In this document: positions 12,107 to 23,600 of the stretch, piece after piece
Layout: the number at the start of each line of letters is the position of its first letter
Position numbering within the stretch: position 1 is the first letter of the stretch
Source of the DNA: Lunularia cruciata
Taxonomy: Eukaryota > Streptophyta > Marchantiopsida > Lunulariales > Lunulariaceae
Assembly: GCA_948567375.1 (NCBI GenBank)
Contig: OX419756.1
Coordinates: forward strand, 42,882,552-42,946,551
Length of the DNA: 64,000 nucleotides
Reading direction: 5' to 3'
The notes under the pieces: generated by a model
The model's database searches: none
What the model was told of the DNA's origin: nothing
The model's input: the letters and a program-made list of their open reading frames with translations, nothing else
Position numbers and translations under genes: made by a program

Positions 12107-14699
12107 TTGAATCGCTTTCACTTCGAGGTCGCTACATTAGGTAGTGTATCCGACTTTTGAATGAAGAGCAACTAGACTAGGCTTGTTCCCGTGATTTGGA
12201 GCCAAATTAAGATGCGAACCAGGGTTCACTGATGTAAATGCTGCGAGCTTTCCGTTCTGTCATTCTCCATACCTGGTAGCAATCCCGATTGGCCACACAG
12301 AAGTAAGAAATATGATCATTCTTGATGACCAAAAGCTGGAAATGAAGCTATACAAGTCCCGTATAGCTTCATTGTGTTCTTACATGGTCTGAATTGTTGG
12401 TCAACGTAAGAAAATTTCTTGGCAGGAGAAACGTACAGAGAATCAAAATGTTGGCTGGTCAGGATTCTATTATTCTAACCTGCTGAAGTCTTGGTTGTCA
12501 AACACTTCGTTTGCCCTCCATGGACAGCATATAAACGTCTACAGCGCATGGAGTTTCTCCCTGGAGATATCTAATATATGATATGGAGGAAAATCCACAC
12601 TGTCCGTGTTGTGCATGACACTGGTCCGTTCATATGACGGGGTCTAGAAAGGTGAACTTTAATTTGAACGACATTGGTAACCCTTGATGAACTTCAACCG
12701 GTTCTCCGTAAAGAACTTAGTTCAAAGTGTCTGTTTCACGGTCTGAAAGGCGCAAAAGTTCTAATGCTTTGATACCCAACGTGCACGATATGGTGGAAAG
12801 CTGATTCATGGACTCGAAAAGTGATCAGAACCAATTGTCATCGACCACACTCGAGAGTGAAGTTGGAAAGCCGGGATATCTTCTACGTGACTGGACAATT
12901 ATCTCCTTGTTTGGGTACATGGCGGGAGCCAGTGGAGGGAAAAACTGAAGAACATTAGGAATAACATTGCAACGACTGCAGGCACCTTCATGTTGTAAGG
13001 CGCACTTGAGTACGAAGTACTAAGAATTAACGTCTAGACTTGATGAGGTTTGAACAGTACATACAATGTTTGAGGAAATTAGATTTTGTGCGGTTAATTT
13101 CGTAACAAAATCAGGGTAGCGAAACTATGAGAGTGCGGGTCGAATTTCCAGGAGTTTTATAAGGCTAGACATGAGCAGCAAACATTGATGAGCGAGACTA
13201 TTAAGGTGCGAGGCGATTTGAGAGAACTCTATTAGACTAGTGGCGTTCATGCGCAAATGATTTACTATGAAAACCGAATGGACACCATTTGCATCAGTAG
13301 TGGAGAGTCCCCACACTCGGCGACAGCGATATAACCATGACAATGATTCTACACTCTTGTTCCCTGATTCGATGTTTCAATCCTTTCCGGAAGTTTCCGA
13401 ATGCACAACCATAGACTCTTACATTAATCTTTGATTCACAAGCAAGTGCAACCCATATACAACCAACAGGAGTGCGGATTCACAAAGTGCGTGACTTGCG
13501 ATCAGAACTTGCCGAATACAAACGCTGAGACTATTCCAAGGTGAGCGTTCTTGGCATGAGAATTGAAAAAATCTGGTTGAGACTATTCATGTTGGGCTGG
13601 TGCTTTTGTTGGTTGGTGTAAGTAGTCTGACCCAGAGTAAATTGCGTTTAACGGTGTAAGTCCTTACTCGATTAAGCTTTCGATACTTGGAACGTCAAGA
13701 CAAAATAGAATGAGAGCGTAGAGACTTTCTACACAGGAAAAGCTACAGAACGAAGAAATGTTTGACACGATCTTCGCTGCTGAAAATTCCCACTAACCTA
13801 GATTGAAATTTGAGATAAACAGAGCTCCTGCTAACTTAATCATGCCGCACAGTTCAGCAAAGCAAATTAGCTGTGCGGAACAATTATTTGTATCTTAACC
13901 CATATCTTAGTTCTGTACACTGACTGCGGAGTTCACCGGATGCTCTTAAGGCAAGCACAGGATCTCAATAATCACCTCTCTCACGTGTAGAGAAAGGCTG
14001 CATGACGTCCACAATTCCAAATGCCTGTGTGATGTCCCGGATGGTAATCTCTAAGGGTCGACAGTCGTCAAATACGTTCTTCAGTGCCTGTCTACCCACA
14101 AGTGAATGTCGGAATAGAGGATGTGCAAAGGCCCGAGCACCTGAAGGGACATTGTGCCAATTCTTTACAGGAGCACACACGGCATAATCCTCGAAGGTGT
14201 TAGAGCAAGTGTCAATATCTGATTGACCACCGCAAAATTTGGCTCGGCTCAAGTGTCATGAAACAAGAATCTGAACCAGCCACATCTGTAAGCACTCTTG
14301 AATGCCTGATGCACTACAAGTAGATAATGACCGATATTCAAGGAATGTGAGATCCGAGAAGCAAAAGTAGCCAAGATTGCCTTGAACTGACGCCATTAAG
14401 GAGTCCACAAGGCATGCACTTCAGGAGCAGCAAACACTGAAGGCATAATAGTGCAGAGGAGAAAGCCTTAGAGAATCGTCACCCATGGCGGCACGACCCC
14501 AGACCTGTTGTCGTCACCTTATCCATACAGCTCTTCAAATCAGCCCCCTTTAGGCAGTTTATGACTCCGCCAGAAAAGGCGCGCAGCTGAGAAATCCTCC
14601 ATGCAAGGAAATCTTGTGAATTAGTCAAGAGCCCTTGAACTATTACTAAAGGATCTCAGTCAAGGGCATTGAAGTGTCGTCACCCGGTTGACTGAAAAC
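12107..14699. other. Intergenic region with a perfect hairpin; no gene recognised
   Basis: About 2.6 kb between the convergent ends of the fucosidase and BTB-BACK genes. Nothing codes for a recognisable family. A minus-strand open frame at 13965-14252 (95 aa, TTG start, no ATG) and another at 13125-13343 are the longest. They may be 3' UTR of the minus-strand gene or chance. A perfect inverted repeat sits at 12341-12373. Confidence 0.4.
12341..12373. repeat. Perfect 13-bp inverted repeat (hairpin)
   Basis: AATGAAGCTATAC at 12341-12353 is followed by a 7-nt loop (AAGTCCC) and its exact complement at 12361-12373. It lies about 235 nt downstream of the fucosidase stop. It could be a foldback in the 3' region or the core of a decayed miniature element. 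Confidence 0.6.
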
Positions 14700-17600
14700 T
14701 CAAGGTATTTGAGATATAGAGCCACCGCTGCCTGACTTTGGCTTAATTGTTAACTCGGCTCGTAAATGTAAAACGCCGTCGTGGAAATACGGGCTCTCTT
14801 CTGACACAAAATGCTGCCAAGTTAACGCAAACAAGTTACGATACCCGACTGCCTTTCCTCCAGTGAATAAGTAGCTCCCTTTCGACTTAGGTACGAACTC
14901 CCATCCAGGTCGCATTCGGGCAGCAAACTCGTAGTCGACAGCGAAGCTTACGGAGCCCTTCTCTTGCATGCCTAAAAAGAGTCCAAAACATCGGAACGAT
15001 GCTTGCTGGTCCATGTTGCAATGGGCAGATAAAAAGAATCCCTGCCCGCCTAAATGAAATGCTTGCGAGTAAAGTCGCTGTTGAGGCCACAACGCTTTGC
15101 ATTCCTCCAGCTTGAGATCCAAAAACACTACGCACTGTTGGAAAGGTGCGTCAAACTCAACCACCTTGACAGGTCTGTACTTGTAAGCCCTCTCAATATA
15201 TCTCTTGTGCATGGTCTCCTCCATAGCGAGCTGTCGTTGTCGGTGGGGAGCCTCCGCTCGGAAAAATAGCGCTTCTAACACAAGCTTGGATGCAAGGTCA
15301 TGGTCAAAATCACTGCAGGTGAGAACCTTGCGAAGTTTCCTACTAGACATCATTGGGAAGCGAATCAGCCAGACCAGCCTGCCTCCCAAGATCTCCCTTC
15401 TTTCATCGGCTTTAGGAAAATGGCCCCTAGCCCATTTCAGTGCAAAGTCATAAACGGCATCCTCTGACGCGACTTGGAGATCATCACTTGAAAGGACTGC
15501 ATCCAAACCTGCAAGTGGTAACGCCATGACGTCTTCGGTAAACCTGAATTAATCAACCAGAATAAAGTGTTAGAACCAACCCAACCAAAATAAAGTGTTA
15601 GGGTTGTTGTTAGAACAACAACCCGGAACAGAATACGCGTAGAACTGAAGCATTAAAAGTTGTAAACACTGGCACAATTTAGACCGTGAAAGAAGCCTTC
15701 ACTGAAACACAAGACCATTCATGTGTCTGGTTTTATGAAACACCCCTCCTTTCACTTTCAACCTATAAGAAGCTCAATAGTCGGAAGACCCAGAATGTTT
15801 GATGCGATTTCGAAAATTTGGTCAGAGGACTGAAAGAACAAATCAAGCTTGACCAGAATAGTCACAGGACAATCCTAGACCAGCCTAAATTGATGAACGA
15901 TGATATCTGACAGATGAACGATGAACTCTGACCCACAATAATCGATATCAAGTAAAGTTTAGAGGTCAACATTGTTTGGTTGGCAGATCGACCACGGAGC
16001 AATATCTTCACAACTGACCTGCCAATATCTCTGTAGCGTGTGGCAAGATACATCCGAGCCGCATCCGTAAGAGGTTGAACAGCTTCAGCTTGTCGGACAC
16101 TGGATGGCAATTCCAGATAGAGCAAAGCTGACTCTGGCGTCATGGGCATCTTCCGAAGTCGTTTGCTACACGTTCGCATGCAATCTGACACTTCAAACTT
16201 ATCAGCCGCCATAAGAACATCTAGCACATTGGCAGGTTTGTCGGCTTGTATTTCACCACTGTACATAAATTGCAGCAAATCCATTAGTGCTGACTCTTCT
16301 GCACAAAAAGTACAGGGGGCTTGCGTCAGAATGCTGCCAACGATCAACTGACGGCGTGAACCTAAGCCAACAGAACATCAAGGTGTTTAAGGCAAAATCG
16401 TTGCTTCTTCCGTCAAGTGATCGATAAGAGAAACGATTCTGCTTGGACGAGTTTGAGTAAACCATGAGGAAGTACGGGGAATATTATCTTTGTGACCACA
16501 GGACGGACATGATATTAAAGCCAGGTCCAATGCTTGATACAGCCAGACTCTTCAGTTTATGCACTATCCATAAACTATGCACTGTTTGTATGAACACTAG
16601 GGACGATATGTATAAGCATCACCCTCATGATTTTGACTCCTTACTGGCATGAGAACATGATGAATACATCCTCGTTTAGGACTGGATATTAGGAGATGAG
16701 AGCAGAAACCATTCTAGGAACGGGCAATCCAGAACTCATTAAATGCATATGAAGTGCATATGAAAGGTAACCAATATATAGGTAGATGACAGCAGAAGTC
16801 GCTCTAGGAACGGGTGATCCAGAACTCATTAAATGCATATGATCGGTAACCAAGATGTACTTTATGCACAGTGCTAGAATAGTGATAAATCCATAAGTAG
16901 AATGCATCGAATGTAACCTGAAGCAAAGGCATAATTGCAACAAATCGAGAACAACATATATCTAAAGGTCTAGTAAACAACTTGAAATCGATAACAGCTA
17001 TTAAAACGAATTCGAGAAATATAAAACATTATGTAATTGACCACCAGTAAGCAGTGCATGAACGATGAAAATCAAACTGTACCCTGGAGTCGGGTAGGAA
17101 CACTGGAGACACTGGAGGTCGAAAGTCAGGAATGAACCATGAAGCAGGCAAAGAGCGAGGGAAAAATAATAGGGAGGAAATTAGCTGGGGAAGGGAGGAG
17201 CGCTATGGACGCTTGAGTCCTGGAACGCTAAACCAATAAGGGAACCAGAAGGTGGCCATAGTAAACCTCCACGAAAGCACATACGACTTCATCAGTGCCT
17301 CACTGCAGTGGCGAAGTAGCTGAGCAAATGTCAGTACTCCTCATACCGAGTTTCTGCTCGAAAACTCATGAGTGCCAAGGCTCAAACTCATGAAAGGTAA
17401 CCAAGATATGCTCAAACCGAGAAGAGTGATAAATCCAGAAAGTAGATGAACGGACTCAACAAAACGAATGCAACCTGAAGCAAAGGCATAATAGCAACAT
17501 ATCGAGAACAACATATATAAAGAACTAGTAAGCAACGCGTATTTGCTGACAGCTATGCAACATAAGTCGAGAAATATAATATATTGGGTAATCGACCACC

Positions 17601-20600
17601 TACAAGCAACGCTTGAACGGTGAAAGTAAGCTAAAGTCTGAAGTCGAGCAGGAACCTGGAGATCGACAGTCATGTATAAACCATGAAACAAGCAAACAGC
17701 GAGCGAATAGTAATAGAGAGGGAATTAGTTGAGGACGGGAGGAGCGGAGCGAAGCTGGATCGAAGTGGATGTGGTTTTGTCTGAGACGGAGCACAGCGTA
17801 ACAGGACTGGATTTAGAGAAATGAGGAAAGAAGCCGTTCGATGAACGAGAGATCCAGAACTCATTGAATGCAAATGATATGCAAGATATGTTTTGTCTAC
17901 AAGATAACGAACATCTGATCGAATGATAACATAAATAAACGTAACCTGGAAACATATCAAGAGTAACACCTATGTATAAGTAGCATACATCGTAACAGGA
18001 CTGGATATAGTATAACACAACTGGATATTAGGACAAGAGAGCGAAAGGAAAGAGGACTGGATATAGAGAAATGAGGACAGAAGCCGTTCATCGAACGGGA
18101 GATCCAGAACTCATTGAATGCAAATGAGATGCAAGATATGTGATGTACACAAGATAAAGACCATCTGATCGAATGAAAGCATACGTAAACTTAATCTGGA
18201 AACATTTCAAGAGCAACACCTATATACAAGTAGCATGCTTCGAAGAAAATGGAAACAGAACAATAGCGCACGTAGAGAAATTAAATCAACAGGAAAAACG
18301 ACGACTTGACGAGCCAGACTAAAAAGATTAAGATAAACAGAGGTCGAGAGTCATGTAGAAGCCTGGAAATCTAAACTCATGGAAGATCCGCGAGTCAGCA
18401 GACCGAGACTATGAAATCGCTCAGAGAACGAGCGAAGGAGCGAAAGAGGACTGGATATAGAGGATTAAGGACAGAAGCCGTTCATTAAACGGGAGATCCA
18501 GAACTCATTGAATGCAAATGCGATGCAAGATATGTAATGTATACAAGATAACGAACATCTGATCGAATTAAAGCATAAGTAAATGTAACGTGGAAGCAAT
18601 CTAATCGCAACACCTATATCCGAGTTGCATGCATAGAAGAAACGGAAACAGAACACCTACATATATAGAGCAAAAACATCATCAATTGAAAGCCTAGTAA
18701 ATGTAACTTGGAAACAATCTAATAGCAACACCTATATCCGAGTTGCATGCATCGAAGAAGCGGAAACAGAACACCCACATAAGTAGAGAAATAAAATCAA
18801 CAGGAAGAACGGAGACTTAACAAGCCAGACTTTAAACATTGAGATAAACAGCAGTCTAGAGTCAAGTAGAAGTCTGGAAATCGCAAGTCGTGGAAGATCT
18901 GAGATCTGGATATAGTATTTCGAAATGTCCGTTATGAAAGCATGAGTCCTAGAACGCTAAAGAACTGAAGGAAGCAGAAGTGTAGGACTGGATATGACGT
19001 ATAACAGCAGAAGCCGTTCAAGGAACGGGAGATCTGGGACTCAATAAGTGCGCATGAAGTGCATGTGTAATGGCAATAAAATGAATGTAAAATTAAATGA
19101 AACAACATGCGGAAAGGAGATGAAGTGAAACACGCAGATCGAAAGTAAGGCAAAGCACTGACATCAAAAAGTGATCAGAAGATAACCACCTGCAGAGAAC
19201 CTGTTAATCAACGTGTAAACAAAAAGCGATAACCACCGCATGACCGTATATTGTGTATATAGTAGCATGCTCTATGAGCAGATGAGTCCTAAAACACTCA
19301 ATTAGTTCTGTATTCCATTACACAAATGCTAGACTGTATATTGTGTAGTGGAATACAGAACCCGTTGTAAACAACCCGGTTCCATATGCACGTCTGACAG
19401 GAATAAATCTGGACATATGATGATAACCCTATAAAGATCGTCATATCAAACAATTACTTAGAGAGGTAAGCATACAGTCTGCATACAGGTTAACATGATG
19501 TTTGTCGTCCATAGGTACTTGCAGTGTAATGTGAATCCCAGCAAATCCAACCTTGAGAGCGAAGCATAACTTGGTGATAACATTAGTATGCTAGTGCATA
19601 GGACTTGAACTGCCCGAGAGTATGAGCAATGGGATTAAACCCTGCATGCTCTATGTCAGCATGAGTCCATCAACACTACCGAACACAGTAAGGAAGAAGC
19701 AGTCTTTTCAGTATAAATCTGCATTATAACACCCACTACTTTGGCAATGCTCTTCGGGGTTCCAAGATAGCTGAATGCATTGCCAGTATCCCCGGTTCCG
19801 AGTTTTTTGTTCTTTTGCTCATGAATGCTAAGGCAAACTCGGTTTTTCTTGAAAGTGATGTTCCAACAAACAATCGAAAAATGAGCGAGTAGGGAGGCCA
19901 GTCCTAGCTGTTGACAAGAAAACATTCATTAGCTCCTACGTAAAACACCAGAACGGCAGCAAGGAAAAACCAGCAGTCCAGCAGTCGGGCGGCAAGGTGG
20001 AAGGGTGAGTTGACAAGGTGGAAAAGAGAGAGTGAGTAACTGAAGTGGAGAACATACCCCTTAATTATGCCTGTAAGATAAATAATATAAATGAAAAACA
20101 GAAAAGGAAGAGAGCGGCAGCTACCATGCTAAGTATATGCGGTAAGCAGAGAGCAATTGAAACACAAAGGTGGAGAACAGTGATCCGGTTAGGAGAGGAA
20201 GCATTGTAGGTGGATCATGTTAGTGAGATAGAGAAACATTCCTTATGTAGCAACAAAAAATACAATCAGGCTTAAAGACTAGTGAGAGCGAGAAGCACCC
20301 CTTATGTAACGAAAACCAATCAGACTCAAAGACTGTCATGTAGGTGAATCATGTTAGTGAGAGCGAGATGCATTCCTTACGTAACCGAAAAACAATCAGA
20401 CTCGAAGACTGTTTGTGGGAGTTGTGAGAATGGCATAAAAGTTTACACTGTACATATAACGCAAGCATTTCATGGTGTGGGAAATGATACGTTCTAATGC
20501 TACCTAAACTCCTGTACCCCGGCTTGACAATAAGCTTCTCGCCTGTTTGGGGAAGAGCAGTACTACTTTCGAAGTAGGGCGAAGGAAGAAAACTTCCTCT

Positions 20601-23600
20601 AGAATAACTCCTGAATTTCTTACAAACAGAGTAATAGAGTAATCCTTGCGTCTATATTTTGCCACTAGTCACCGAGCGCTCGAAGGTAAGACTTAACAAA
20701 CACACAGACTCCTCTGTACCTGTCAGATTGTGACTTAATTATCCCTAGTTTACAAACTGATGAAATATTAGAGAGAATATGCGGAAGCGTAATCGAATTT
20801 ACAGCAGCGTAGTGCTTGATCGAATTTATAGCAGCGCAGGTCCTTTGTCGAATACATCTTCCTCTATTGCTTGACAGGTTCGAAAAAATTCCAATTTAGG
20901 TGGAGGCAATGGAAAACAACTTCTGTTCTAGTTAGTCGCAAGAAGTGTCTTGGGTAGATGCATCCATCGACAGCGTTGTCAGTCCCTGCATAGAAAACAC
21001 TCGAAACCCTGTAAATAACTACCTATGACGAGGAGGTCGTCTACGTATCTCCGCACGTTGGTAAGATGTAGCAGATGTTCCTATTTTCCGTTAGCGATGA
21101 GTTGTAGGACGAATTCGAGTTCGTAGGTAAACAAGTACAAGTTGCCGACAAAAACAAGGCAATTGGTGCCCACCGGCTAGCCTTGGTCTTGGCTAAGTCC
21201 TTAACCTCCAAACTGTAGATTCTACAACAGAAAGTACAACCATGTAATGAGTTTTTCCGTTGTGGGTGTTTTGAACCTTCCCTACCGTTTTGATGGACTT
21301 GAGTTCATCCTCAGATTTCAAATCCCAGTGGTTGAAGTCAAGAGCGGAGCTTTCCACATACAAGTGTCTTTTGACCTCTGTGAGAGGTCAGTCTGCGGGC
21401 GAAGACTCTCCTGAAGAGGTTAGCCATTCTGGGTTTCAAATCGTCGAATCTAATCTTCGTTTGCAGAGAAGTGAAGTCGGAGGCCTAGAAGAGAACTTTT
21501 TCTAGACTCTTGTCGTTGTTTCCTGAGCGCTTTATGTTCTCATTTCCTTCAGTAGTAGTTTGGATACCCCCGACAAGTTATCAAGGAATCCAACAGCAGT
21601 CAACCGAGATGTTAACAGATTTGAAGAGCTGAATTGAAATGTTGCTGATGGAGGGCATCATAGCCTTGAAGAACGAGCACTGCCATTTCGAAATCTGTTC
21701 AAGTGATGTGTCATGCGCTGCAGCAATATACCTGGAAGTTACTGGGGTTTTATGGAACTTCCATGCGGTGCATAAGAACGGAAGCTTGTCAGTATGCTTA
21801 GAGATCCTCAAACCAGAAGTTCTGGATAACTATGCATGGATATGAAAGATCTCATCTTGAGACAGAGAAACAGGTCAGTAGTCCCAGGGGAATTGACTTC
21901 CGCAAAGATTGTGAGTATGTAAAACTTTTTACATACAAACACAAAATTGTTGAGACACTTCTCCGTTTATGTTTACGAAGCCGTGTTTAAATGGTGGAGG
22001 AGGTACAGATCACTCTTCGAAAGCTGAAAATTGCCTACCGGGCGGTGTATTCCTGAAATCTTGGAAGGAACTTTGGGGGTCTTCCTAAGGATGTCTAACA
22101 CTGAATTTCCATCAAGAATTTTATGCCGTAGAGCTCTTCAAGAATTTGAACGTAATTTTTGACACAGGCTACGAAGGCAGAGCACGGAAATTGTTGAAGT
22201 TGATCCGTAGCTCTGAACGGACTCCCCCGGGAGAAGAGTTCATAAGGTTTTGTGAAGATCTGTGAAGAGGCCAGGCCCCCATTGAGGCCGAGATGCATGT
22301 CCATGATGAGGGTGAATGTGCTGTTGGTGGTGAGGGCACGCACACGGTTTGCCTAGAGGTCAGAGATGTCCAGCTTCGAAAAACTTCTCCCGTATGAGCG
22401 TAACTGAGGTGCTGTTGACCTAGAGTCTTCGCGTACCTGGGACCGTGGGAGTAGGAAGTAGAGCTCTAATTGAGGCCAGAGTGCAGTTCCGGACCTCTGG
22501 TAGTATTAACAATGTGCTGCAGTTTTACATCGTTCATGAGAAGGGAGGAGTAAGAAGTAATGAGAGTCCTTTAGTAATCTCTAAGCAAGCAGGTAACGGA
22601 GACAGAAAACGTGAACGTCTCTGAGAGAGTAATTTCTGTCTATCTGCATCAAAAGTAAGTAAACCTTAGCACAGTATTATTAATATTAAGCACAAAGTAA
22701 ATAAGTAGAAGATTCTCAACTTTGTAGGTGTGGGGGAGCTGATGGGAGATGTCACAGAAACGGAGCAAGTTATTCAAATGTATCAACCTCCTAACATACT
22801 TGGGGTAACCATAAGTCCTGGTTGTACGCTGGTGGTCGGAGATATCCTGCGTGTCTTCATCAGAGGAGGAAGAAGGAGAAGTGAAGTACGGCAAGTCCGT
22901 ATCATCGGGATCAAGAGACGAGAGTCTAGAGAATCTAGACAAAAAGGGGAATTTCTCCGAAGTGTCGGCTATAGATTTGAATCAACTATCCACGATATGT
23001 AGCAAACGAAAAATCCTGGAGGCCAATGGGCAATGGGCAATGGGCAAATTTAACTATAGCAAGATGTAAAGGACCATATTGGAAGGAGGAGATGTTAGGA
23101 GAGGCCGTACGTCTACCTATAGTCACGTGTTGGTACAAGCGAAACAAAGCAGAATTCCCCGTTTGTCCCACATAGAATATGTGGTTGGATAAACAGCCAA
23201 TCAAGAGCATAACTATCTTGGTATCCGTAAGGCATACACAAGGCATTATTAAGGCATACATACATATCCGTAAGGCATCTTGGTATCCGTAGACAGCATA
23301 TATTTCTTTCATTAATACCCCTCTATTATCCTCGAAAATTTGTCCTTCCAGAGAATGGTTTGTATAGAAGTAGTACGACAGCTGGTATTTACAGATGAGC
23401 ATGACAGTGTAGAGCTTGTTTGCTGGCATTACAACTCAGTTGTTGAAACTCACCTGTGGCGTTGATTCTCAGTGTCACATCCCTCTGCTCGGATTCTCTC
23501 ATTCCATTCGAGAAAAGCTACATACACAAGAGCACAGTGTTAAGTAAACAGGCCATTAAGGCACATCTCAACGACTGATATGATTGGGGAAACTCGCCAG

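Larger units (their letters stand above)
16299..23453 (-). other. Giant intron 4 of the BTB-BACK gene, about 7.2 kb
   Basis: Bounded by a GTGAGT donor just after exon 4 (23453-23452) and a TTTTTGTGCAG acceptor before exon 5 (16300-16299). Both neighbouring exons end in matching phase 1 and together give the continuous BTB block [17 protein letters not shown]. The intron holds six copies of a hairpin-core repeat (16.68-19.05 kb), a 190-bp block shared with intron 2, a 21-bp foldback (19305-19361) and a decayed Penelope-like retroelement in sense orientation (20.8-23.4 kb). Roughly 19.4-20.8 kb shows nothing recognisable. Confidence 0.85.

Noticed and set aside
13125-13343. Possible PPR-like fragment on minus strand
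   Set aside because: The helix pattern is too weak to support a pentatricopeptide call and there is no second repeat.
13965-14252. 95-codon minus-strand frame downstream of the BTB-BACK gene
   Set aside because: No ATG, no recognised family; may be 3' UTR or chance.
16689-18656. Several minus-strand frames with similar peptides ([15 protein letters not shown])
   Set aside because: They repeat because the underlying DNA repeat does; frames differ between copies and no domain is visible.
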